Source: Rosellinia necatrix (taxonomy: Eukaryota; Ascomycota; Sordariomycetes; Xylariales; Xylariaceae). Taken from it: a DNA stretch of 64,000 nucleotides. Each line of letters begins with the position of its first letter. The first letter of the stretch is position 1. Under the pieces are notes generated by a model that had not been told where the DNA came from, did not search any database, and saw only the letters and a list, made by a program, of their open reading frames with translations. The DNA lies in contig JAGYVD010000001.1 of NCBI GenBank assembly GCA_021209875.1, positions 4,340,001 through 4,404,000 on the forward strand, read 5' to 3'. Of the stretch, positions 47,617-58,620 are shown one piece after another. Both the position numbers and the translations under genes were made by a program.

Positions 47617-48255
47617 TCACGGCCGCCGAATGCTGCGGATCACGGTGTCCAGTTTGGCAAGCGTCTTCTCGCGCTCCTTTATGGCCTCCTGGCGCTGGGC
47701 CTCGGCGACCTTGAGCTCCTCCTCGAGCTCGCGGATGTTGCGCTCCTGGTCCTGCTCGCTGTTGTCGAGGCCCGGCAGGATCGAGATCAGCAGCTCGATC
47801 TGCTGCTCCTTCGTGATGAGGTCCTGGGCAAGCTCGACCTGCGCGGCTCGGAAGACGTCGTCGGGATGCGGGTCCACTGTGCTCAGTCCTGTGTGTTAGT
47901 CGTGCTGCGTGGCAGGGAAATGCGTATTTGTGTTGCCCGCGGGCGGTGACACGGCGCACGGCGTGGCCGTTGTCGAGAACAGTCGAGCGGGGGATGGGGG
48001 AACCGAGATGCCGCACCTTCTTGCTGGTCTGCCTCTTGCTTAGGGATTACGACGATCTGATCTCGCGGGCCGAGCGTCTCGAGATTGTGGTGCTGGTTGA
48101 TGTAGTTGATAGATGCGATGAACTGCGTCGCAAGCTAGAAGACTCGCTGGTTAGTCCGGTTCCTGGCCGCTGCGACCATTGTCGTTGCGAAAGAAATTCC
48201 CAAGCACACGAACCTGGTCGACAGCGTCTTGCAACTGCGTGAGCCTATCACCCAT
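47617..48255 (-). CDS. MED21: Mediator complex subunit 21
   Basis: Med21 (Srb7) pairs with Med7 as a hinge of the Mediator middle module and is essential for RNA polymerase II transcription. Three exons, 48214-48255, 48017-48134 and 47617-47888, give 143 residues. The N-terminus [14 protein letters not shown] is followed by [19 protein letters not shown], both hallmark Srb7 segments. The third exon carries the conserved [20 protein letters not shown], then [20 protein letters not shown] and a long coiled coil ending VIRSIRRP. Introns have GTTCGT and GTGCGG donors; the latter is weak but forced by frame and by a CTAAC branch before the ACACAG acceptor. The gene is convergent with the nucleotidase and divergent from RRG7. 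Confidence 0.92.
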
Positions 48256-48691
48256 TGTGTGAAGTGGTCCAGAAGCGAAGCAGGAATCTCAGGAATTGTC
48301 CAAATGACTCTAGTCGGAAATTTGATGTATTCAGTACAGTACCCAGGTAAGGTAAGTTGGAGGTGTTTTGGACTTGAATAACTGCTGCAAAAGGTCACAG
48401 CACCTTCTAAGTGCCTGCCTAACATACTACCTAGTACCTACTACTTTGCTAAGTTACTTAAGTAACTAGAGGTGGGGTTCACGCGATGCGATAGCAGGGG
48501 TAGTAGGTACGGTAGCTGCTTATACAGTATAACTACTGTATTTCTAGGCTTAGTTGGCCAAAAAATTTCACGTATATAACATCCATTTCAACACCGCATT
48601 GCAGGAGATCTCCAACTTGACACAAATACTTAATTCTACTACATTCAAATTGTCGCCTAGCCCGCATCCACTAGTAAACAGGCGATGTGGG
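48256..48691. promoter_or_regulatory. Divergent MED21/RRG7 promoter region
   Basis: The two start codons lie about 436 bp apart (less if RRG7 starts at the upstream ATG at 48554). The space contains TACCTACC-type steps at 48410-48470 and must hold both core promoters. No specific factor site is asserted. Confidence 0.5.
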
Positions 48692-49513
48692 ATGTGGCGG
48701 TATCTAGTTCGTTCTGGAGGCAGGGCAGGGTCACTACTCAAGGGGCACTACGGTAACCATGTACGTGCCGACGGACCACATCCGCCCTTAACACGACCAT
48801 TTACCTCAGGCACGCTCATCTACCCGGAGGCGCCCAGCAAAGACCAGCACAATGACCTTCCTTCGTACATTGCGTATGCGGAGCGCATCAACCTAGACGT
48901 GGAATCCCAAGTGTTCGTTGGCACGCACTACGAGTACAGCGTCACCTCGGCTCTGTGCGCCTTGGGGTTCGACCTACGGCGTGTCGGCGGGCAGTCGGAC
49001 AGGGGCATCGACCTCCTGGGGACATGGAGCGTGCCCTCTACGCCCGAGAACCTCCCCATGCGCGTGCTGCTGCAATGCAAGGCATATTCTTCCGCCAAGA
49101 CCGCCAGGGTTGGTCCGCAGCACATCCGCGAGCTCGAGGGTGCGTATCTGGGCGCCCCCCCGGGATGGCGCGGCTCCGGCGTTCTGGCGCTCCTCGTCAC
49201 CCAGCGTCCGGCTACCAAGGGTATCAGGGACGCGTTGGCGAACAGTCGCTGGCCTATAGGCTATGTATCTTGTTCTAGGGATGGCATGCTTGGGCAGATG
49301 CTGTGGAACCGGAGGGCCGAGGAAGAAGGTCTCGAGGGCATGGGCGTTACGGTGAAGCTCTCGGACGACGATCGCCATGGGGTCGCGCAGCGTCTCGTGC
49401 TAACGTGGAAAGGCCGGCCATTCGTACCTTTAAGGTCTCCTCTGGCGTTAGACCCCGAAGAAGTCGCAGAGAACCGGCATGAAGTTAAAGGAGACACAAA
49501 GCCTTCTAAGTGA
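48692..49513 (+). CDS. RRG7: Required for respiratory growth protein 7 family (DUF2034), mitochondrial
   Basis: Yeast Rrg7 is a mitochondrial protein needed for respiratory growth; its fold resembles restriction endonucleases of the Mrr type. The single exon encodes 273 residues from the Met in MWRYLVRSGGRAGSLLKG, a basic presequence-like start. The frame also has an ATG at 48554, giving 319 residues, but those extra residues lack targeting character. The core shows THYEYSVTSALCALGFDLRR, then VGGQSDRGIDLLGTW with the Asp of the nuclease-like site, then RVLLQCKAYSSAKTARVGPQ with the Q-x-K half of a PD-(D/E)xK-like motif, and LALLVTQRPATKGIRDAL. Whether it cleaves DNA is not known to me. The family identity is strong. 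Confidence 0.88.
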   Translation: MWRYLVRSGGRAGSLLKGHYGNHVRADGPHPPLTRPFTSGTLIYPEAPSKDQHNDLPSYIAYAERINLDVESQVFVGTHYEYSVTSALCALGFDLRRVGGQSDRGIDLLGTWSVPSTPENLPMRVLLQCKAYSSAKTARVGPQHIRELEGAYLGAPPGWRGSGVLALLVTQRPATKGIRDALANSRWPIGYVSCSRDGMLGQMLWNRRAEEEGLEGMGVTVKLSDDDRHGVAQRLVLTWKGRPFVPLRSPLALDPEEVAENRHEVKGDTKPSK

Positions 49514-50149
49514 TCAGTAGGCACCAAGCTTCACTCCAAACTATACATATAAGAACTAGAACATAGATACCGACTTGAGCGTAGAAACAATAATCCACGA
49601 CATTATAATGTATATTTAAACGGCCGAATGCATGAGAAGCTGGGTAATGCAACATATTCACCTTGGAACGGTTTAAAAACGGTAGACGTGCCTAGTTATA
49701 CAAATTTCAGCCTTGTAACTATAGGGAGACATTCACCCTTTGAAGCCATTATTAAATGGGTTATTTAGGAATGGGACCTTGCTATGAGCGAGTCTCGTCA
49801 ATGTCCCAGATCCAGATGCAGGCCGAATAGCCAAATTCAACCTCAAGAAGCATATCTCGTAATCCATGCGACGTCGACACTCATCGCTTTCCAAGAACTA
49901 GATACCCTAAATGCCAAACAATGTGAGAGAAAACCCGCGGCGTCTCCTAAAACGATGTCGATGGGGCAAGCGCCTAAGTAATCCCCCCTTCCCTTCTTTT
50001 AAACCGACGTCATTATACAAGCCATATTCAATATAGCTATTCATCCACAAGTAACTTATGTGCTCCCATCCCGTCACATGGACAAAAAGGGGAAGGGGGT
50101 AGGGGGGAGCGGAGGTGATTCCTAGCCAAGCTCAAAGCCGTTAGCCAGC
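49514..50149. other. Convergent intergenic region
   Basis: 3' flanks of RRG7 and of the small charged-protein gene. No other gene is seen. Confidence 0.6.
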
Positions 50150-50740
50150 TCAATCATTCCACATGGCAGTCTTGGCCCTCTCTATCTCCTCCGCCCGATT
50201 CCGCTCAGCCTCGCGATCCTCTTCTCGCTTTTTGCGTTCCTTCTCGCGCACGGCGCGATCATACGCCTTCTGCTCCTCGGTCAGCCTCGGGGCGCGCATG
50301 CCCAGCGCGCTGGCGATCATCCGCCGCGCCACGGCGTCCGTTTTCTCGGGCCGCCGCGCCCCGTCGTCGCCCGGGGCGCCCCGGGGGTCGTAACCCCCGC
50401 TAGTGGTGGCAGTGGCGGCGGCGCTCGCCAGCCAGGGGGCGTTGCCGCCACCGCCACCGCTTCCCCCGTCGGGCCCGTGGCGCCCGTAGGAGGGGGAGAT
50501 GGGCGTCGGGGGCGGGGCGGCGACGCCGTCTTTCTTGCCGCCGCCGTCGAGTTGCGCGGACGGCGTCGGGGGTTCCGTCTCGGCCTCGGACGCGCTGCTG
50601 CTGTCCTCGTCTTCCCAGGATTCGGCGACGACTTGCTTTTTGGGCTTTGCTTTCGGCTTCGATGAGGGTGAGGCCGACAGTGCGGGGTCGAGCGACAGCT
50701 TCGTCATCGCCTTTGCGGCTTGGGATGCTGTGGATGTCAT
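50150..50740 (-). CDS. Small conserved charged fungal protein of unknown function
   Basis: A 196-residue intronless frame beginning MTSTASQAAKAMTKLSLDPA. The N-terminal half is Ser/Pro/Lys-rich with an acidic patch ESWEDEDSSSASEAETEPPT, and a Gly-rich spacer follows. The conserved part is the C-terminus: KTDAVARRMIASALGMRAPR, then LTEEQKAYDRAVREKERKKR and a charged helix ending ERAKTAMWND. I recognise this C-terminal pattern as one shared by unnamed ascomycete proteins, but no function is known to me. An upstream in-frame ATG at 50830 would add 30 unconserved residues. Confidence 0.8.
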   Translation of the reverse strand: MTSTASQAAKAMTKLSLDPALSASPSSKPKAKPKKQVVAESWEDEDSSSASEAETEPPTPSAQLDGGGKKDGVAAPPPTPISPSYGRHGPDGGSGGGGGNAPWLASAAATATTSGGYDPRGAPGDDGARRPEKTDAVARRMIASALGMRAPRLTEEQKAYDRAVREKERKKREEDREAERNRAEEIERAKTAMWND

Positions 50741-53700
50741 GGCTATATTTTCCGGTTTGTGATTACTTGTATCGTGGCGAGCGTTAGAGGTGAGTAGAGC
50801 TGTGATATCTGCTGCGAAGTGGTGCGACAAAAATTATTGTAACCGCTGGACTGATCACCATCTAATCTAGATAACTGAAGAGGCACCGACAAAGCTAAAG
50901 ATGTTCCGTGTTGATCCTGCCCAATAAAGAAGTTAGTTTGAACCTTGCTGCCGGAACCGCACATGAAACAAAGAAATATGCGACAGTTCAACGTGCGTAC
51001 GTTAGGCAAGCCAATGCGGGGAGAGGGCCAGGAAAGACCGGAGTGCCTAAGTAAATTAAGGCGTGGGGTAAAATGCTGCAACAGACGACCGCCACCAATA
51101 AAGCTTGGCTTCCCCCACTTCCCCATGGCCCCATTTGCAGGGATCTCTGAAGGACCCTGCATAGAACATCCTGAACGAATGCCTGCATACTTACTACCTA
51201 CGTAGTTGTGCAACTTTGTCAATGGAGAGGAGATAACGTCCTAGGTTAGCTACCCAATATCGATCTACCTACGCTACGCAGGTAAAATCATGATATTGGT
51301 AATCTATTTTGTCAAACGAATGTTATGAAACACACATACATACCGTCCCACGTTTCCAACCCCTCATTTACCTTCACTGTATAAATCCGCGACAAATAAT
51401 GTTAGGCTCAGGAGTTCAAATTCAAGGGCTTAGCCTTCCTAACGGTACTAGGCGTATTGCGCATCCATTATCGAGCAATACCTACCGAGGTTAGGTACGC
51501 AAGTTGCACAACTTTTATACCCCCATTATCGCTAAAATGTCTTCTTGGATGCTTTGATTGTTAATTAAGCAAATAATGAGCACCGTTCCTTCGTGGCTAG
51601 ATGTTTCACAGGCTTAGTATCACCAAGTTCATTTGCACCAGAGCGCTATTCCGCCGTCGCTAATTTTCCCCAGCAGTCACTTTTGCCATCAAGACTCAGC
51701 ACGTTACTGAGTTTGTCGCAAGGTATGGCTTCTAATGAGCAGCAGTCCCGGTTCCTCTGTCGCATTCGTTTTTCGGTAGCGGATACAGCCATATCATATA
51801 ATATATTGATCTTGCTTGACGGCTATTATACTTAGGAAAAATACCAAACCCATTTTTTGCATACCCTTCTTGGTGGAATACGTCTAGCATGGGCTGTGAC
51901 CCGCCTGCGGCTACCCGAACCAGGCCCCACCCTATTGCGGATAAGGGTAGGTACCTAAAATAGATGCAAGCAACTAGATGCCGAGAATGACTATAGAGAG
52001 CCCGATAGATCACCACCAAGCAGGAAAAAATAAAGAAAGGAGCTATTATATATATATAGTTTCGTTACCTTTGAAAACTATCAAACACGCTTAAACATTC
52101 GAACTTTCTAGACCGAAAATAAAAATGGAAGGATGGAAAATCCAGAAGAGAAGGGAGATCTAAAAAATGTTGTACCTCATTTGCCCAGATTTTATTGTTG
52201 TTGTTGGGTAATCAAGTGTGCAGTGGCCCCTTGTCACAAGACGCGTTGGGTCCCTATAGGATATCAGCCCCAATATCCTAGTGAGACAGGGGCACAAGGG
52301 ATGGGATTGTCTTTGCTCGGGAGGAAGAGATCGGGCAAGATCTTGTAGGCTTGCCAGCACCCTCGCTACATGTACAAATTAATACTGCCACGGAACCAAA
52401 GCTCTAAAAGTAACCCCAAGCCTCCACCAAACACAAGCCAGAATACCATGTATCCAAGCTGGGGTTACCCTGCGGCGTGGTAAAATGGCTTGGGTTGATG
52501 AGGGTTGGAAGAGACTGGTTGGGGTCGGAAGCGGTTGGTCGTAGTGTGGTGTGCCAGCCCGACGTCTCATGGATGGAGGGGTAGCTGAGTAGGTGTGGCC
52601 AGACGGTGGTGAATCGACAGCTATGAGCCGTTGAATATTGCATTCCTGTTTGGTCCATAATACAATTCGTGCATTTCTCTTTTGGCGAGTTAGCATAGCT
52701 GCTCCTCCAGACCCGCATTTATGGCTATACCGAAATGTACTGAAGGGTGCAATATTGGGGGCCAGTTCGGGACGATCGATTACCTCCGATTTCTGGGTCG
52801 ATGCCTGGGAGCCGATTGGGCCGCGAGGAAGTGATCGTCGGTTGGGTTGACGGGGCGGACCAGCGGGTCCTGAGGATCTTCCTCTAACCACGTCGCGCGA
52901 CGCTTGGACAATATTGATCTGTCATGGGCTGGCGTGATGTGGTTATGATGCAACACGGGAGCAACAATGGCGACGGGTTCGCCTATCTTCTCCCATGTTA
53001 GCCCGGGATCAGGTCGAGCTTCTATGTTATCGCTGCAAGTTCGACCCAGATCCCAATGACGCCTTGATCGGGTTAAAAGTGAAGCAAAAGGGGAAAGGGG
53101 AAGGGGAGGGGGGAGGGGAAGATTTATACGTCGGCGCCGGCTACACGGTTCTGGGAATCCCCCAACAGAGGAGGCTCCGACCGCACCACGGCTAGGCTGC
53201 TCACAAAAGATGTTTGCCTTCATCTGCATCACCCTACGGACCCCACCTGGTGTAAAGGTTGTGACTAATAATCAGCAACATACCTTAGACTTGTATCTCC
53301 TCGCTGGTCAGGAGGGTGCTCTGGGAAACGTTGCAATCCCATCCGCATAGCTCAACAACCAGTAATAATGGCAATTGTATTCCCGCATATACGTATGCAA
53401 ATACGGTGGGTGTATGTGCTCGGTACTAGTGCAAAACTGTTCCTCTTACAAATATAGACGTTGATCCGTGTTTGGGATCTAGTCGTGCTTTTAGTTATAT
53501 AATAAAAACAACTCTGTACTAAACATTTGCAATAAGTTGGGTGCTTGTTCGTCTCAGAGTCCCCATGAAGTTACAATAATCCTATTGATTTCTGGGGCGT
53601 TGGCTCAGAGAAAGGGGGGGTTGGGGAACGCGTTATTGTTACTATATATATGTGTGTGTGTGTGTGTGTGCATATATGATTGTTCACGGAGATAGCAAAT

Positions 53701-53938
53701 AGATAGATGCCTTGCTGTGCTCGCTGCAAAAACCACGGCGGCAATGCGTAGGTATATCTAGCCGTCATTAGTCATTAGAGACATCGAAGGCCAATGCGAC
53801 GACCTCTTAATCCCTAGTCATTTAACGACATGTATCTACATAGCCACTTCGACTCAAGTATTCTCCGATATATTATGAGACAACATCGAAGCCTTATGCC
53901 TCAATATCGTGCGCGTCGCGCTACGTGGCGGCGTATGA

Positions 53939-53939
53939 G

Positions 53940-53973
<34 letters not shown>

Positions 53974-53976
53974 CAT
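53939..53976. repeat. (CATA)n microsatellite
   Basis: About eight tandem CATA tetranucleotides. Confidence 0.95.
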
Positions 53977-54484
53977 ATCCTGCGTGTTCCGGGACCTGTG
54001 TGCCTCGAGTTGAGTAGGTATGTACCATAAGTCGGGCGTTTCCTTGGCGCAAAGCTTAGCATGGATAAAGGTGGACCGGCCCGGCTCACTTCAACAATGA
54101 GAACGGAATTGTAGGTGCCCACATGCAGTGCCTATCTAGAGCACGATGGGTTCATCACTTACCTCCTTAGCCTACCTGATAGCAGGGAGATAAATACTAC
54201 CCAGAGCTGTAGGGGAAATGGTGCACATACCTGATGGATGCCCATCTACACTATTTTGAAGTGTTGCATCCTTGCTTAGCATGAGAGAGCGCCTAACTAC
54301 ACTAACCTAGTTTCTCCATAAGGCAGTCCCGAATCAAACGACAACTAATTACTGCATGAGGTAGTTCCGAATGAACAGATATCAATACAAGTAATTTTGC
54401 AATGCTGTTGAAAGGTCCAAGATCCAGGAGGCAGCGATGTGTGAAACATGCAGCTAGCTCCGTAGCTGGACATTTATACCAGTA

Positions 54485-54508
54485 CATATATATATATATA
54501 TATATATT
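54485..54508. repeat. (TA)n microsatellite in the P450 upstream region
   Basis: Twelve TA units ending 82 bp before the P450 start codon, within reach of its core promoter. Confidence 0.95.
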
Positions 54509-54590
54509 CTAACGGTTCCAAGGTGGCCATTGCTGGCGCCATCACCTTGGCCGCACCCCAGTCCGATCCAGAATTTCGAAGTACCGATCG

Positions 54591-56395
54591 ATGTCTTGGC
54601 AGGTAGACCCAGAACTGACGACGCAAGGCGTTGCCGGCTCTGGTCTATTAGTTTACTTCCTAGCCGGCCTTGTTCTAATTTATATCGTAGCCGGGGATTT
54701 CCCAGGCCTTGGGAGCCGCTACCGAAAGCTGCGCGAGGCCCCGGTTGTCGGAGCCAAGTTTCCGTTCGAGCCAAGATGGGTGACGCGGTATAGATTCTAC
54801 TCCTCGGGATGGGGCATCATCAAGAAGGGTTGCGAGACTGTACGTTTGCGCCGACGTTTGCGAAATTCACGGGCTATCAACCGAACTAATAACATTAAAG
54901 GTTCCGTCCGGCCTGTTCACGGTAGTTAGACCAGAATCCAACATCACTATCATACCGAGAAAATATGTGGATGAGCTTGCGAATCTCACGGATGATCGCC
55001 TCGCATCCAATGAAGCGATCGTGAATGTTAGTACTAATACGCTCCTTATTTGTTCAGCACGCTGATAGCTCTTGGTTAGGACATGATGGGCCCCTACACG
55101 GGTGCGGATATCTTGCTAAAGCGCTATCTAGGCCATCACGCTGTGAACACCAAGCTAACACCGCAACTGCACATGCTTGTGGAGCACATTGAAGAAGAGC
55201 TTGAAATCACAGCAAGCGAGGATCCGTTAGATATCACTGGTTTGTCATTTCCTCGCTTTCGTTATGCGCACGCCACTAATGTGTATGACATAGAGGAATG
55301 GAGCGAGCATAGGCTATCTCCCTATATATATAGGCTCATGGCGCGAATCACTTCTCGTCTATTCCTAGGAGTGCCCATATGCCGAGACAAAAGATGGCTC
55401 CAGCTTCAGCTTGACCTTGTGATGGCTATTTTTCACACGATTCTGTTAATGCGGAATTTCCCACGGTTCACTCACCCTCTCCTGGGCGCGGTGATTCCGG
55501 CACGCAAGCGCCTCAAGAAATGCATGGAGGAGTTACACGACTTCCTGGAACCACTCATCGAAGAGCGCATGGCCATCGACGCGAAGTATAATTCACGCGG
55601 CCAAATGACCTCTGATCAATACGAGAAGCCGAACGACGTGATGCAATGGATGATGGACATTGCCACAGACGAGGAGTACACCGCGGATAACTTGGCCAAC
55701 AGGTTTGTATATACAATAATGGGCTCGATACGATCGGTTGTTGAGGTTGTCATGAATTGCATGTACGAACTCGTCGAGAGGCCAGAGTATATCGAGCCTA
55801 TCCGTGAAGAGATGAGGCAGGTACTTGCGGAAGATGGAGGATGGGGTAAGCGGTCGGCCGGCCGTATGTTGAAAACGGACAGTTTCATCAAGGAAATATC
55901 AAGGCATTACCCACCAAGCGCCCGTAAGACCCCTAAAAACATACTACCCTAGCAGGCCTCGTGGGTTAACGATTTCTAGTTGCTTTTCGAAGAATCACTA
56001 AAGAAAAGATTGTGTTGCATGATGGTCTGGTCTTGCCCAAGGACACCTACGTCTGTATCGCCACAACGTCGCCAGCGCAGGATGAGGTGCCGAATCCATA
56101 CGAATTCGACGGGTTCAGGTACTATAACGAGCGAATGGCGCACAAAGTGGGAGCTTCTCGCTACGACTATGCCGCCACAGACAGCACTCATATAGGGTTC
56201 GGCCACGGCAGAAATGCCTGTCCCGGTAGATTCGCCGCCTCCCTCGAATCCAAGATGCTGCTCGCCCACATCATTCTCCAGTTCGATATTAAACTTCCCC
56301 CGAGCAGGACGACGCGACCTAAGAGCGTCAAGATGATGGATTTCAAAATTCAGGATTCCCAAGCGACGATAATGATGCGAAAACTAAAGAAGTGA
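54591..56395 (+). CDS. Cytochrome P450 monooxygenase (fungal CYP68 / ent-kaurene-oxidase-like)
   Basis: A predicted ER-anchored heme-thiolate oxygenase of 544 residues. Exons 54591-54839, 54901-55026, 55080-55923 and 55980-56395 keep one frame. The N-terminal anchor is GLLVYFLAGLVLIYIVAGDF, followed by PGLGSRYRKLREAPVVG. The K-helix ExxR is Glu397-Arg400 (FIKEISRHYPP). The heme loop FGHGRNACPGRF has Cys487 as ligand. PNPYEFDGFRYYNERM is the usual meander segment. The I-helix region (FVYTIMGSIRSVVEVVMNCM) lacks the standard acid/alcohol Thr pair: where relatives have His-Thr-Thr, it has Arg-Ser-Val. The general wording fits the fungal CYP68/ent-kaurene-oxidase-like group, but the substrate cannot be told. 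No terpene cyclase, PKS or transporter lies nearby, so a cluster role is not indicated. Confidence 0.9.
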
Positions 56396-57082
56396 TTGTG
56401 GATTATGTAACAACATTTCTGGCTTCGTTAAGGGTATTGTAGACTGTGTTTAGATGCTGGGATCGAGGTTGGGTTATCAAAGTTGGATGAACTATGGTCC
56501 ATAGATCTAGTTGCTTCATAGAAGAAGCTAGATATTATTGACGTTTAAGTTCATCACCAGCCGGCACATAAAGCGAACTGGCCCTCGTTGACCACACTTC
56601 ACAGAGCGGTACCACTTTAGATGAACTACCTCCGACGTAGGCCGTGCCGGGTTCGTCTGTTACACGGTCGACGGCTTGCTGCAGGTTTGGGGTGTTTGAA
56701 AGCTCTGTTCTGAAGAAAATGGAGAACCGGCGGAAGAATGGTTGGAGGGAACAAAAGCGGCTCGGTTCGCCGCACCACTGCATTAAAGATTTGGAGACGC
56801 CTTCGTATCACCACTGACTTTAGGGTGAGCCTGTTGAATGAGAGAGAAAATTGTCTGGTGACTGTCTCAGTCTGTGCGATGCGCTAGGGTTGAAAAGTAA
56901 ATCGACCATGGTAATAATGCTTTAGCTCACACCTTTCTATACAAAACTAATGCTGGAGTAGGTCGACCCCGGGCATCCTCGGGTTGCGCCGTATCTAAAA
57001 AAAAAGAGTATAAATACTAACGCTGGCATGATGGGAAGAACAATATTCGCATTCGGCTAGGCATAGAGTTCGTGATCATTTC
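56396..57082. other. Convergent intergenic region between P450 and TGT genes
   Basis: No gene is supported. It holds the 3' flanks of both genes. Confidence 0.6.
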
Positions 57083-58480
57083 TCATATATTGTTGTTATC
57101 AGCGAGGAGATCTACACCGACACCTCGTAGAGCATCTACAGCCCACGTCGGATAATCGGCCTTGTTGGGGTATATGTTGGCGAAGAATCGACGTAAGAAA
57201 GTCGGATATTCGTCTGCAATAATGGCCTCGCGAGCCTCTTTCATAAGGTTGAGTTGATACCATACATTATGTATGGTAAGGAGATGCGCGGCAACAGTCT
57301 CCTTTGCTACGTTGTGATGGACAAATGCTCGAGTAATGCCGAGGCCCCCCTCGCCCTTCCTACAGCAAACGCACCCGCATCCCTCTTCTATTGGGCCAAA
57401 ATCGGTTGCATACTCCGAACTTTTGATCTTGACGACGCCGTGCCTCGTGATGGCGCTGCCAAAACGAGCAGTACGGGTAGGCCAAACACAATCGAACATG
57501 TCAGCGCCCAATGCGACACTCACAACCAGATCTTCCGGATAGCCGATACCCATGACGTATCGAGGCTTCAATTCGGGAAGGAGCTCAGTACACGTCTTGA
57601 CGACGCGACAGAAGTCGGGCTTCGCTTCGCCGCCGCTTAAGCCACCGATTGCGATTCCTGGCGTATCCCTAGCCACCATCTCTTTGCAGCACTCTCTTCG
57701 CATCTCGCTATCCAAGCCGCCTTGAATTATGCAGAATAAATTTTGTGTATCAGGGTTTTTATGCGCGGCAATGCACCGGTCAAGCCATCTAACGCTGCGC
57801 TCCATAGCTTCGCGCATACGTTTATGATCCGGAGAGGTAGTGACGAGCACGTCGTCGAGTTGCATCATGATATCGCTGCCAATGGTGTTTTGCAGGGAGA
57901 TGGAATGCTCCGGTGTCAGGAGCATGGGTGTACCATCATATGGGCTGAGGAACTTGACGCCCTCCTCCGTAACACTAGCCAGAGTCAGGAGACTAACCAT
58001 CTGAAACCTAAAAAAGACAATTAGAATTTCACGGGGGACGTTTATAATATGATGGATAGGTCGGCAGGGTTGGCTCACCCTCCACTATCCGTCAGAAGGT
58101 TGTGATTCCATCCCTGGAACTTGTGAGCGCCGCCAACCGCGTCGAGCACTTGCTGACCAGGTTTCAACCCAAGATGATAGGTGTTGTTGAGGCAGAGACG
58201 GCAACCGGTGTCCTCGAGTTGCTCTGGGGTTAGGCCCTTAAGCGATGCTTGGGTCGCGACGGGCATGAAGATGGGCAACTGCACAGGGCCATGAGGAAGA
58301 GTCAAAACGGAAGCCCGGGCCCTGGTCGTCTACACAGAACAACAGGTTAGCATTGGTCATAATAGTAAGTGACACTGTATTTATAAGTGGAGAGCCACGT
58401 ACAGAACAACGAGCGACGAGATCGAAAGTAAGGGCTGCCGACGAGGCCGATGCTATTATACCGGGCATCCTCCTGAGCAT
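57083..58480 (-). CDS. QTRT1: Queuine tRNA-ribosyltransferase catalytic subunit (TGT)
   Basis: Eukaryotic TGT exchanges guanine-34 for queuine in tRNAs with GUN anticodons. Three exons, 58403-58480, 58079-58329 and 57083-58007, give 417 residues. Clear family segments are [30 protein letters not shown], then LLTDSGGFQMVSL with the active-site region formed across the exon 2/3 join, [16 protein letters not shown] (general-acid Asp region), [52 protein letters not shown] and [14 protein letters not shown]. The zinc site is [11 protein letters not shown] with the downstream His of FVHHNVAKE. An ATG at 58468 would shorten the product by four residues. Fungi take queuine from outside or lack the pathway, so presence implies queuine salvage, which is inference. 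Converges with the P450. Confidence 0.95.
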
Positions 58481-58484
58481 GGCA

Positions 58485-58620
58485 GCTTCTCAGCCCCAAT
58501 GCCCCAATAGTTATCCCAGTGTCCCAATGTCTAAATGCACCGATGTCCCAATGTCAGATACAGGGCAGAGGGCAGAGAGCAGAGGGCAGAGGTCAGGGAG
58601 TAGAGGGCAGATTCAGAGGG
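58485..58620. repeat. Two adjacent imperfect short tandem repeats
   Basis: A CCCAATG-based array followed by a GCAGAGG-based array, just upstream of the TGT start codon. Confidence 0.75.

Larger units (their letters stand above)
50741..54590. other. Intergenic, no supported gene; several microsatellites
   Basis: 3.85 kb without a recognisable gene. Overlapping Pro/Arg-rich minus-strand frames at 52379-52891 and 52780-53232 are unsupported. Simple repeats are (TG)n with flanking TA at 53643-53677, (CATA)n at 53939-53976 and (TA)n at 54485-54508, the last only about 85 bp upstream of the P450 start. Confidence 0.5.

Noticed and set aside
52379..53232. Overlapping Pro/Arg-rich minus-strand frames
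   Set aside because: They overlap each other in different frames, are compositionally biased and show no motif.
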